64,000 nt of DNA, from assembly GCA_023435705.1 (NCBI GenBank), contig JAEYRH010000005.1:62001-126000 (forward strand). The letters are read 5' to 3'. Source of the stretch: Bacillota bacterium. GTDB taxonomy: Bacteria; Bacillota; Clostridia; Christensenellales; UMGS416. Under the pieces are notes generated by a model. That model had not been told where the DNA came from. It did no database searches and saw only the letters and a program-made list of their open reading frames with translations. Below, piece by piece: positions 35,426 through 43,619 of the stretch (positions are counted from its first letter, which is position 1; the number at the start of each line of letters is the position of its first letter). A program made the position numbers and the translations under genes.

Positions 35426-36103
35426 ATGATCGAGCTAGACAATGTCTACAAGACCTACAATATGGGCGGAGAAAAAATCAACGCACTGGACGGCGTGAAC
35501 CTCCAAATTGACAAAGGGGAATTTGTGGCGATCATCGGGCCTTCGGGCAGCGGGAAATCCACACTGATGAACGTGATTGGCTGCCTGGACAGCCCGACAG
35601 CCGGACGCTACATGCTGGGCGGCCGTGAGGTGTCCCGCCTGAGCGGAGACGACCTGGCCGGTGTGCGCAGCCGTGAACTGGGGTTTGTATTCCAAGGCTT
35701 CAACCTGCTGCACAAACTGGACGCGCTGCACAACGTGGAATTACCACTGGTCTATCAGAACGTGAGCTGGGAAGAGCGCCGCGAGCGAGCTGAGGCGGCG
35801 CTTACCAGGATGGGATTGGCTTCTCGGATGCACCACAAACCCAGCCAGCTTTCCGGTGGGCAGCAGCAGCGGGTGGCCATTGCCCGGGCGCTTGTGACGG
35901 AACCCTCCCTCATTCTGGCCGACGAGCCCACCGGGAATTTGGACAGCCACACCGGCATGGAAGTGTTATGCCTTTTGAAAGCCCTGCACCGGCAGGGAAA
36001 CACCGTGGTGTTGATCACCCATGACCGCAATGTGGCGGACGCCGCCTGCCGCCGCGTGACGATACAGGACGGCAGGATCGTGGGGGACGAAAAGGTTTCA
36101 TAA
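35426..36103 (+). CDS. ABC transporter ATP-binding protein (MacB/LolD type), orphan
   Basis: A 225-residue ATPase. Walker A is GPSGSGKST (about 38-46), the signature LSGGQQQRVAIARAL, Walker B ILADEPTGNLD and the switch histidine is in LITHD. GFVFQGFNLLHKLDALHNVELPL is characteristic of the MacB/LolD/YknY group, which works with an FtsX-like permease. No permease gene is adjacent: the regulator/membrane pair lies upstream, and a convergent araC gene follows. The ATG at 35426 lacks a strong ribosome binding site. Confidence 0.92.
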   Translation: MIELDNVYKTYNMGGEKINALDGVNLQIDKGEFVAIIGPSGSGKSTLMNVIGCLDSPTAGRYMLGGREVSRLSGDDLAGVRSRELGFVFQGFNLLHKLDALHNVELPLVYQNVSWEERRERAEAALTRMGLASRMHHKPSQLSGGQQQRVAIARALVTEPSLILADEPTGNLDSHTGMEVLCLLKALHRQGNTVVLITHDRNVADAACRRVTIQDGRIVGDEKVS

Positions 36104-36127
36104 CCGATATGACAGAAAACAGAGAAA

Positions 36128-36159
36128 GAAGGGAGGACGCCATCCGGCGCCCTCCCTTC
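36128..36159. terminator. Bidirectional hairpin between convergent genes
   Basis: GAAGGGAGG and CCTCCCTTC pair around an inner CGCC/GGCG stem. Short pyrimidine runs on both sides suggest termination in both directions. Confidence 0.55.
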
Positions 36160-37026
36160 CTACATAATTGATACGTTGATCTCGATCAGCCCAGTACTGC
36201 TGTCATGCACCTCATAATCTGCTGTGCCGGCCAGCTCCAGGCCGGAGCCCGGAAGCCACACGCCATCGATGTAATCATATGGCGACATCCCGACATCTTC
36301 TCCGTTCAGCGTATTGGTCTTGGGATCTTGGACAAACACAGCGTATTTGGCCCGGGGAATCTCCTTTCTGGCCATGCCCGCAGGCGGTTCCTCCGAAGAC
36401 TCCACGCAGAACCAGTAGGTATAGGCGATATCATCGTCATCCTTACTCAGATCCTCCGGGAGGTAATCATAAGCAGCATACAGCAGATTGGGGTTTACAC
36501 GGCCTGGGATGGATTGTGCCACTTCCAGGAACTCCTTTTGTGTTTTGGCGATCAGGCCGTGGCGGAGGTTATCTCCCTGTGTCATGCGCCGGGCAATGCC
36601 GACCAAAGACCTGGGCTCCTTTAAAACAATGCTTGGTATCATGATGGGTTTTCCTTCTTTCTTCCTGCAAATCATGCTGATTTTCTCGAAGAGTCGGGGC
36701 TGGGCGCCGCGATTGCGGAACACCGATGGCGGCGCTCCCCAGGCGGCCCGAAATGCCCGCGTGAATGCTTCGTGGGATTCAAAGCCATAGTCCAGGGCGA
36801 TTGTGAGGATGCCGTCGCGCGCCGTCATTACCTCAACCATTGCCTGGCTCAACCTCCGTCTGCGCAGATAACCGGCCGCTGAGCAGCCCGCCACCGCCGT
36901 AAACACTCGGTGGAAATGGGCCACGGAGTATCCCGACCGGGAGGCAATCTGCTCAAGCGTTATGTCACCTTTCAGGTTGGCTTCCATGAAGTCCACTGCT
37001 TTTTGGAGGTTTTCATAGGTTCCCAT
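36160..37026 (-). CDS. AraC family regulator with GyrI-like effector domain
   Basis: The protein has 288 residues. Two helix-turn-helix motifs of the AraC DNA-binding domain occupy about 8-105 (ITLEQIASRSGYSVAHFHRVF; ILTIALDYGFESHEAFTRAF), at the N-terminus. A GyrI-like small-molecule-binding domain follows (about 128-288, from IPSIVLKEPRSLVGIARRM to the C-terminus). This is the Rob/SoxS-like arrangement found in multidrug regulators. The ATG at 37026 follows GAGAGGGAG. Confidence 0.93.
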   Translation of the reverse strand: MGTYENLQKAVDFMEANLKGDITLEQIASRSGYSVAHFHRVFTAVAGCSAAGYLRRRRLSQAMVEVMTARDGILTIALDYGFESHEAFTRAFRAAWGAPPSVFRNRGAQPRLFEKISMICRKKEGKPIMIPSIVLKEPRSLVGIARRMTQGDNLRHGLIAKTQKEFLEVAQSIPGRVNPNLLYAAYDYLPEDLSKDDDDIAYTYWFCVESSEEPPAGMARKEIPRAKYAVFVQDPKTNTLNGEDVGMSPYDYIDGVWLPGSGLELAGTADYEVHDSSTGLIEINVSIM

Positions 37027-37180
37027 GGGGCACTCCCTCTCTTCAGCCACATCATATCGCATCAGGAAGCAGGTTGCTTGATCTATTCTATCATGATCGC
37101 CCAGAGTGCGGTGCGCCGCCAACAGTTGATTTGCCAGGCGCATGGGAATATACTGATTTATGCCAAGGAGATGGTGCGTG

Positions 37181-37954
37181 ATGAAGAAGCGGCAGGCAAT
37201 CCCACCGATTGAAAACGAACTGGCCCGAGAGTTTCTGTTGGAGGGCGATCGGCGGGGAATCTTGTTGATCCATGGGTTCACCGCCACGCCCTCGCAAATG
37301 CGGCCGTTGGGGGAAGCATTGCACCGGGAGGGCTACACTGTGCTGGGGGTGCTGCTGCCAGGGCATGGCACCACCGTGGAAGACATGGAGCGGCAGAACT
37401 GGTCCGCCTGGCTGAAGGCCTGCCGCGACGGGTTTCAGACACTGGCCCGGCGCTGCGATGAAATCTCAGTGGCCGGCCTTTCCATGGGCGGCATCCTAAC
37501 CTTGATTCTGGCCAGCGAGCTGCCGGTGAAGGCAGCCGTCTCCATTGCCGCACCCTTGCGCTTGAAAAACAACCTGGCAAAGCACTCCTGGCTGCTTGGA
37601 TTATTCGTGCGCTATCAGGGCTGGCCGGAGGATCCGGAAAAAGATGCAAAAGCGCGTGAGAACGCCTATCACATCGGGTACCCCGTCACACCGGTGCGAA
37701 AGGTGCCAGACCTGCTTCGGCTGGCAGCCATGGCCGAGCGGGGGTTGCCCGCCATCCGCTGCCCTTTGCAGGTCGTGCAGCCGAGGAAAGATGACACCGT
37801 GCGGCTGGACAGCCCCGATCTGATCCTGAAAGGGGCAGTCAACTCACCGTATAAAGAGATGCTGTGGCTGGAAAACTCCCGGCATGTGTGCACCGTGGAG
37901 CCTGAGTTTGATCTGTTGTTTGGAGAAATGAAGAGGTTCCTACATAATTCATAA
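37181..37954 (+). CDS. Alpha/beta hydrolase (Est30-type carboxylesterase)
   Basis: A 257-residue hydrolase. The oxyanion segment is HGFTATPSQM (about 31-40), the nucleophile elbow GLSMGG (about 97-102), and the C-terminal histidine is in NSRHVCTVEPE. This is the pattern of the Geobacillus Est30 and B. subtilis YvaK carboxylesterases. The ATG follows AAGGAGA by nine bases. Confidence 0.9.
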   Translation: MKKRQAIPPIENELAREFLLEGDRRGILLIHGFTATPSQMRPLGEALHREGYTVLGVLLPGHGTTVEDMERQNWSAWLKACRDGFQTLARRCDEISVAGLSMGGILTLILASELPVKAAVSIAAPLRLKNNLAKHSWLLGLFVRYQGWPEDPEKDAKARENAYHIGYPVTPVRKVPDLLRLAAMAERGLPAIRCPLQVVQPRKDDTVRLDSPDLILKGAVNSPYKEMLWLENSRHVCTVEPEFDLLFGEMKRFLHNS

Positions 37955-37982
37955 AGAAGATGGGGTTTTTACCCCATCTTCT
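37955..37982. terminator. Hairpin shared by two convergent genes
   Basis: An 11-bp stem AGAAGATGGGG / CCCCATCTTCT lies just after the esterase stop, and its second arm encodes the last codons of the minus-strand thymidylate synthase-like gene. Confidence 0.6.
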
Positions 37983-38727
37983 CTTTCAGCTTCCGCACTT
38001 GCTCCTGGATCTTCGGGATGCTTTCTTCCATCATGTCACGGTAAAAGCCCTCATATTCATAGGTCAACGCCTCAAGCGGTTTGCCGGCGATATCGCCGGT
38101 GTACTTCTTCAGCAAGTCAAAGCTTTTTTCATAGGCGTGAAAGGAATGGGCCGTGTGCGTGTAGGTGCCCACGGCAACACCCAGGTCTTCCGCGATCTTG
38201 CATTGCAGCGCGATGAACGCAAACGAGTTCATAAACGTGGCCTGCACGGCATCGTTGCTGCGCATCATCACCATCAAGTGCAGCGCCCCATCGCGGATCA
38301 TGAACTGCAGTGACTGCAGGCAAGCCGGATGCTCGTTGTTGCTATCCACCTCAAAATCCCGGATGTTCATCACAGCCCGGCGGGAATAGGGGTTGCGCCT
38401 GAGCTCCTCATACAAGAAGGGCAATTGCCGCGCATAGCGGTCATGGTAGGTGTATTCCCAGCAGCTGCCCTCACCGATCTTGAAATCCAGGATGCCATCC
38501 AGAATCTCCATCTTGTACTGCTGAAGCTCGTAGTGACCCCCGCAAAACAGCCGGCTGACCATGGGCTCGGCGGTAGCCTGCTCCACAAAGAAGGTCATAC
38601 CGGTTTCCTTCATTGTGGTGTTGTAGTCGGGGCACGGCAGCACGTCGCCTTTCTCTTCCAGAATTGTAAGGGCTTGGTGGTATGCCTCCGGTAATGTCTT
38701 GCCCCGGGCATAAAAATGCTGGTGCAT
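37969..38727 (-). CDS. Divergent thymidylate synthase (ThyA superfamily)
   Basis: A 252-residue protein of the thymidylate synthase / dCMP hydroxymethylase fold. Visible active-site elements are SRRAV (about 115-119), the catalytic cysteine in HPACLQSLQF (Cys136), the phosphate/base loop MRSNDAV (155-161) and Asn167. That Asn lies at the spacing of the residue that recognises uracil in ThyA; dCMP enzymes have Asp there. TAHSFHAY (192-199) gives the His/Tyr pair. The usual His after the catalytic Cys is Leu. The start at 38727 follows GGGAGGG. dUMP may be the substrate, but a modified reaction cannot be excluded. Confidence 0.82.
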   Translation of the reverse strand: MHQHFYARGKTLPEAYHQALTILEEKGDVLPCPDYNTTMKETGMTFFVEQATAEPMVSRLFCGGHYELQQYKMEILDGILDFKIGEGSCWEYTYHDRYARQLPFLYEELRRNPYSRRAVMNIRDFEVDSNNEHPACLQSLQFMIRDGALHLMVMMRSNDAVQATFMNSFAFIALQCKIAEDLGVAVGTYTHTAHSFHAYEKSFDLLKKYTGDIAGKPLEALTYEYEGFYRDMMEESIPKIQEQVRKLKEKMG

Positions 38728-38813
38728 CGTCTGTCGCCCTCCCATAAGAAATCTGTCATATGGGGTCATTTTATCAGAATCACCACAAATATCCAATGCA
38801 TGTATACAAAAAG

Positions 38814-38844
38814 ACCCCCCATCAGGATAATCCCGATGAGGGGT
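38814..38844 (-). terminator. Terminator of the L,D-transpeptidase-like gene
   Basis: A near-perfect stem ACCCCTCATCGGGA / TCCTGATGGGGGGT on the minus strand is followed by CTTTTTG. Confidence 0.85.
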
Positions 38845-38855
38845 GTAAACTCTCG

Positions 38856-40340
38856 CTATTCGATCACCATCACCGCGCCGGATCCCACCTTGAACCACTG
38901 CCACATGAATTTGGCGTGGCTGGAGTAATTGCGCACGCACATGTGCGACTCAGGCCGGACACCAAGGAATGTGCCGTAACTTTCAGCGACCAATGAGCCA
39001 GGCATCACAAGCTTGCTCTCCAGCGTGACCGGGTCAGTGGTATAGGAAACACTCTTTGGGAGGCCATGCAGATAAGCACCGCCGGTGAAGCGCACGGCAT
39101 AAGGCGCATAGCCTGAAAACTTCAGATCTTCCGCACCGGGATCGGCTCCGTCAGCCAGATACCAGAATTCTCCGATACCATACTTGCCAGCCCGTTTCTT
39201 CTCAATGGCCATAAAATCTCCGACAGGCGTGGGGTCGGAGTAGCCGCCTGTTTTCCCGGTGGAAACAAAGGCCAAAGAGACGATCGTCCAGTGCCCATCG
39301 ATATACTCAAGGGTCATGATGTTTTGATACTTGCGGTCCACGACTGCAACCTGGGTGAGAGATTTGATTTGGTCAGCCTTGGCGCCATAAATATACTTGG
39401 TCGGGATGAATCGCACCTCATCAAAGGAAGGGATGTAGACCTGCACAAAATCGCCCTTGGTGCCGAGCATCTGGCAAATGGTGCCGTCCGGGGCATATCG
39501 GAAGGAGGAGCTTTTGTCGGCTGCAAGATAGGCCGGCGCCGCCTGGTCGCGCAGGTTGCCGAAGGTATCCACATCCTTCTTGCTGGGCAACAGCGGCGGT
39601 TTGCCGTTTCTGTTTTTATAATTGCTCACGCGCACAGTGCCGTCCTGATCGGTCACTTTTTTGAGCGCTTGAATCCGGTCAAACACCTTGTTGACCTGGA
39701 AAAACTTCGGTGCGCCTGCCGATGCAGGGATGTAGCCCACGGCGCCGCCGTCTGCCACACGCACGCGGTACCAATCAGATTTGCCGTCAGATCCCTTCAC
39801 CTGGGCAAGCATCTCATACCGCTGGGCCAATTTCACGCTTTTCAACGATTTCGCGCTGGCGCTTGGCAGCTCGCGGATGGCAGAAGATTTCAACACCACA
39901 AAGTAACTGAGGTATGCTGGATATTTGGTATACTTTAAAGACTTCTTCATACCATCAGGCAGCGTGGTTGAAAAATACTTGGTAACCTTCACATCGGACC
40001 GATCCCCATCGTTCCATGGCCCTTTGGGCACCGGCGTGGCGGTGGGGATAGGAGTGGGTGTGGGCTCCGGCGTTGGTGTGGGCGTGGGCTCCTCGGTGGG
40101 GGTTGCCGTGGGTGTGGGCTCCGCCGTGGCAGTCTCCTCCGGAACAGCCGAATCTTCAGCCTCCGGTGTTGCGGAAGGCGTCACCGGTTCGGCCGACGGA
40201 CTATCCGTCACAACCGAGCCGGTCTCCTGCGGCAGTGGGGTGGGCAGCTGGAAGCTATCACAGCCGGCCAGTGGCAGCACAGCCAAAGCAATTGCGGTGA
40301 AGAGGAGTATTGTTACCTTTATACTTTTTCTAAACTTCAT
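38856..40340 (-). CDS. L,D-transpeptidase (YkuD-like) lipoprotein
   Basis: A 494-residue lipoprotein. It has a signal peptide with lipobox LPLAGC (cleavage before about Cys27) and a long Pro/Thr/Glu-rich spacer (about 35-105). Two SH3-like regions follow (about 135-205 and 268-325). A C-terminal YkuD catalytic domain (about 335-494) contains AYLHGLP and then SHMCVRNYSSHAKFMW. The canonical motif is S/T-H-G-C; here Gly is Met, while His, Cys and Arg remain. It probably cross-links or modifies peptidoglycan outside the membrane. Confidence 0.88.
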   Translation of the reverse strand: MKFRKSIKVTILLFTAIALAVLPLAGCDSFQLPTPLPQETGSVVTDSPSAEPVTPSATPEAEDSAVPEETATAEPTPTATPTEEPTPTPTPEPTPTPIPTATPVPKGPWNDGDRSDVKVTKYFSTTLPDGMKKSLKYTKYPAYLSYFVVLKSSAIRELPSASAKSLKSVKLAQRYEMLAQVKGSDGKSDWYRVRVADGGAVGYIPASAGAPKFFQVNKVFDRIQALKKVTDQDGTVRVSNYKNRNGKPPLLPSKKDVDTFGNLRDQAAPAYLAADKSSSFRYAPDGTICQMLGTKGDFVQVYIPSFDEVRFIPTKYIYGAKADQIKSLTQVAVVDRKYQNIMTLEYIDGHWTIVSLAFVSTGKTGGYSDPTPVGDFMAIEKKRAGKYGIGEFWYLADGADPGAEDLKFSGYAPYAVRFTGGAYLHGLPKSVSYTTDPVTLESKLVMPGSLVAESYGTFLGVRPESHMCVRNYSSHAKFMWQWFKVGSGAVMVIE

Positions 40341-40644
40341 TTGTATCCCCGGTCAGCAATGATTCGTGTATACGATCAGAATATATTCTAACACGGCTGG
40401 GCTTTCCTGTGAATGCTGAAAAAGAGCGCTATTTGAATTTTTTGCACTCAATTCTCATGCAATGAGCAAATCCAAATCTTCTGATACACATGCTTCTGAT
40501 ACTCAGACGGAAATAACCCAGCAACAGTTCCATGTTTGCAGCACCAGAAACAAGGATCAAGTTTGCAAATCCAGGCTTTGGATATCATATGAATATGATT
40601 CGTTTGCAGTCTATGGCAGATTCCCACTGATCAGGAGTGATTGT
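40341..40644. other. Intergenic region between divergent genes
   Basis: The 304 bp is AT-rich next to the lipoprotein start. An open frame begins at 40462, but its first 61 codons look non-coding. No strong promoter pair or conserved structure stands out. Confidence 0.4.
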
Positions 40645-41700
40645 ATGAAGGCATGGAAGGTCGCCGCCGCCACGATTTTGTCAGCATCGCTGTTGTGCGC
40701 CATGCTAGTGGCAGAATTGGTAGCCCTGGTGCGATTCACCGTGCTGGAGCCTGAATTCTATGGCAAGTCTGGCAAACAGGCCTATTCGATCATCGGGCAA
40801 GCCGTGGTGGAAAAGATGGCCGATGCCGTGCTGGAGCGAGCGCCATCCATTGTGCTCAGGACCGGTGACCGGAGGGAAGCGCTCCGGCTGGCAGTCAAAG
40901 CTCTGCCCCCCGAACAGGTGGCTGAGCTGCTGGAAGAGAATGCCCCAGGTATTGCACAATACGTGTTTTATGGCGGGGATCTGCCGGTTCTGAAAGGTTC
41001 AAGGGAGTTTTCGGAGGGCATGACCGACGTGGTGCGCAACATGCTGATGGACGGTGTGTGGGATATGCTGCCGGATAAGCCAAGCTTTCCAGCCTTCATG
41101 CCCTTCACTCCGGAATGGAATCTGATCTATGGCCGGAGTCTGGAAAATGCTCTTTGGCCAGTGCGGCATTATGCCGGGTTGGCCAACTACGCGCTGTGGC
41201 TGGTGCTAGCCGCTGTCACGCTCTTTCTGGGGCTCCTCTATCTGCTCTGGGTCCGACAGCGGAGAGGGTTCTGCGCCACGCTGGCGGTAACCCTTGCGCT
41301 CAACGGCCTGATGCTGGCAGCCGGTGCCATATTGGTTTCTTATCAAACGGCGAATCTGGCAGGCGAAGCAGCGAGCCTTTACCCGGTGAGCCAGGCTGCG
41401 GCGCTGTTTGAACAAGACTGGATTGCCCTCTTCCGGGCTGCTTCTTTGCCCTTCCGCGACATTCTCTTCTGGGGCGCGGTTGCAACACTGGCACTGGCCA
41501 TTGCAGCCGCTACAGCGGGCATTGAGCGGGCCTGGCAGCCCTGGCCATGGAAAGCACAGCCGGCGCAGAGCCCCGCCCCCTCTGCACAGAAACGCCGCAC
41601 CACCAACTCTCGAGACCTGGGAACGCCACAGCGGAAAGCGAACCGGGGAAAGGGCCCCAGGCATGCAAAAAGGACCGCCGGTATACAGGCGGCCCGCTAA
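40645..41700 (+). CDS. Multi-helix membrane protein of unknown function
   Basis: The protein has 351 residues. An N-terminal signal-anchor helix (about 4-27) is followed by an extracytoplasmic domain of about 150 residues. Then come three helices (about 175-200, 212-237, 268-292) and a basic, Pro/Lys-rich tail (from about 305, with RKANRGKGPRHAKR). The ATG at 40645 follows AGGAGTGA. Proteins with this layout are common in Clostridia but unnamed. Confidence 0.72.
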   Translation: MKAWKVAAATILSASLLCAMLVAELVALVRFTVLEPEFYGKSGKQAYSIIGQAVVEKMADAVLERAPSIVLRTGDRREALRLAVKALPPEQVAELLEENAPGIAQYVFYGGDLPVLKGSREFSEGMTDVVRNMLMDGVWDMLPDKPSFPAFMPFTPEWNLIYGRSLENALWPVRHYAGLANYALWLVLAAVTLFLGLLYLLWVRQRRGFCATLAVTLALNGLMLAAGAILVSYQTANLAGEAASLYPVSQAAALFEQDWIALFRAASLPFRDILFWGAVATLALAIAAATAGIERAWQPWPWKAQPAQSPAPSAQKRRTTNSRDLGTPQRKANRGKGPRHAKRTAGIQAAR

Positions 41701-41711
41701 AAACGCTCCTG

Positions 41712-42737
41712 TTAGCGTACCAGCATTTTGACGGCATCCACCACCGCATCAATGTCGGTGCGGGTCACATCATGGTTGGTCACAAACCGGTATTGCCCCG
41801 GCCCGCCATTGATCTTGATCCCACGCTCATATAGGCCCTTCACGAGAGCTTCCTCGGTGATGACCGACTCACTGAGGGCGAAGAACACCATGTTGATATC
41901 CAGGCAGTCACGGTCTACCGCCACAGCTTCAATTTCCTCCAACCTGCCGGCCAGATAGCGGGCATTGGCGTGGTCGTCGGCCAGTCTCTCCACCATATGG
42001 CGGAGGGCATAAAGACCCGCTGCGCAGAGCACGCCCACCTGCCGCATGCCGCCGCCCATGAGCTTGCGGCAACGCCGCGCCCGCTCGATGAACGCCCTGT
42101 CTCCCACAACCACAGAGCCCACCGGCGCGCAGAGGCCCTTGGAAAGGCACACCATCACCGAATCGGCGCAGGCAGCCAGCTCGCGGGCTGGCACACCAAG
42201 TGACAATGCGGCGTTGAACAGGCGCGCGCCATCCAGATGCACAGGGATCCTGTGGGCATCCGCCAGAACCTTCACAGCTCGCATGCTCTCCAACCCGATC
42301 ACCATGCCGTTGGAACGTGCGTTTTCAAGGCAGATGAGGCCGGTGCGTGGCTCATGGATGTCATCACTGCGAATGCGGGCCGCCACCTGGCCAATGTCAA
42401 TGGTTCGGCCATCCACCTGAAAGCCCCGTGTCTGCACAGAGGAGAGCACCGCGGCGGCGCCGGCCTCATGCCAGAGGATGTGGCAGCTGTCATCCAGCAG
42501 GATTTCGTCGCCCCGGAGGGTGTGGGCCATCACAGAAACCTGATTGCCGAAGGTGCCGCTGGGCACAAATAGCCCGGCCTCCTTGCCCAGCAGCTCCGCA
42601 GCTGCCTGCTCCAGTTCGACTGCTGTAGGATCGTCGCCGTATACGTCGTCACCGACCGGTGCGGCTGCCATCAGGCGGCGCATCTCCTCGGTGGGCTGGG
42701 TCACTGTGTCACTGCGCAGGTCGATATATCGCATCAT
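41712..42737 (-). CDS. ltaA: Low-specificity threonine aldolase
   Basis: A 341-residue PLP enzyme (threonine to glycine plus acetaldehyde). Its hallmarks are the N-terminal IDLRSDTVTQPTEEMR, DDVYGDDPTAVELE, and the PLP-lysine segment CLSKGLCAPVGSVV near residue 197. A GGAGG site precedes two consecutive ATGs; either may be used. Glycine and C1 metabolism link it functionally to the neighbouring folate/methionine genes, although these are separated by about 90 bp. Confidence 0.95.
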   Translation of the reverse strand: MMRYIDLRSDTVTQPTEEMRRLMAAAPVGDDVYGDDPTAVELEQAAAELLGKEAGLFVPSGTFGNQVSVMAHTLRGDEILLDDSCHILWHEAGAAAVLSSVQTRGFQVDGRTIDIGQVAARIRSDDIHEPRTGLICLENARSNGMVIGLESMRAVKVLADAHRIPVHLDGARLFNAALSLGVPARELAACADSVMVCLSKGLCAPVGSVVVGDRAFIERARRCRKLMGGGMRQVGVLCAAGLYALRHMVERLADDHANARYLAGRLEEIEAVAVDRDCLDINMVFFALSESVITEEALVKGLYERGIKINGGPGQYRFVTNHDVTRTDIDAVVDAVKMLVR

Positions 42738-42827
42738 TCAACCTCCAATAGGCTTATCACAGTTTCCAATGATAAGCCCTTCCATCCAGTCTGGCAAGTA
42801 TACGGTATGGATTTGGAAATATGCCCC

Positions 42828-43619
42828 TCAGCCTTTCGCCCTGCAATACCGGATGTATTCCAGGCAATACTCATCGAGCCCCGCCACTGCCTCCGCCGCC
42901 GCGATGGCCTGCGCCAGCGCCTGATCGGAAGGATCGAGGATGGCAGCGTTAAGGCCGGCAGCCACCGCCGCGATGAGGAACGCGCTGTTGATCGCCTTGC
43001 GGTGGGGCAGCCCGAAGGAAACGTTGGAAAGCCCGCACACAATCGTGACCTCCGGGAAACGGGCGCGGATGAGCCCGATCGCCTTGAGCGTGACGGCAGC
43101 GGACTCATGGTTGGCTGCGAGCGCCTCGGCCAATGGGTCCAGCCACACCCTGCTCTGTGGGATGCCGTGGGCATCCAGTCCCTCCAGTGCCCGTTCCGCC
43201 GCCTCCAGCCTGCCTTCGGCGGTGCTGGGGATGCCGGAAGCGCCCATGCACAGCGCCACCACAGAGGCCTTGTGCTGCACCAGCAGAGGCGCCACCGCCG
43301 CGATGCGAACTGGGTCAGCGGTGACAGAGTTCACAACGGCGCAGCCCACCGTGTCCGCTGCAAGCGCCACCGCCACGGCGGCAGGGTTTGGCGAGTCAAT
43401 CATCAACCGCGCGCCGGTGGCCTGCTGCACGGTGCGGACCGCCCAGACCAGCAACTCCGGCTCCTCAGAAAGGAACACCGAAGCGTTCAGATCCAGCAGG
43501 TCAGCCCCGGCGTCCAGCTGCTTTTGTGCCAGAGCCGCAAGACCTTCCCCGTCGCGTTTTGCCAGCATTTCCCTGGTGGCGGGAATGGAGCTATTCAGTT
43601 TTTCACCGACTCGAATCAT
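42828..43619 (-). CDS. Methyltetrahydrofolate:corrinoid methyltransferase-like pterin-binding protein
   Basis: A 263-residue TIM barrel of the pterin-binding family (MetH domain 2 / AcsE MeTr type). It starts MIRVGEKLNSSIPATREML, has the conserved GADLLDLNASV (about 44-54), MIDSPNP (about 79-85), NSVTADP and VCGLSNVSFGLPHRKAIN (about 200-217). It transfers the methyl group of 5-methyl-tetrahydrofolate to a corrinoid protein. It overlaps the end of the HCY/MTHFR fusion gene by 17 bp, so together they supply three MetH-related activities. No cobalamin-binding MetH domain is present nearby. Confidence 0.92.
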   Translation of the reverse strand: MIRVGEKLNSSIPATREMLAKRDGEGLAALAQKQLDAGADLLDLNASVFLSEEPELLVWAVRTVQQATGARLMIDSPNPAAVAVALAADTVGCAVVNSVTADPVRIAAVAPLLVQHKASVVALCMGASGIPSTAEGRLEAAERALEGLDAHGIPQSRVWLDPLAEALAANHESAAVTLKAIGLIRARFPEVTIVCGLSNVSFGLPHRKAINSAFLIAAVAAGLNAAILDPSDQALAQAIAAAEAVAGLDEYCLEYIRYCRAKG

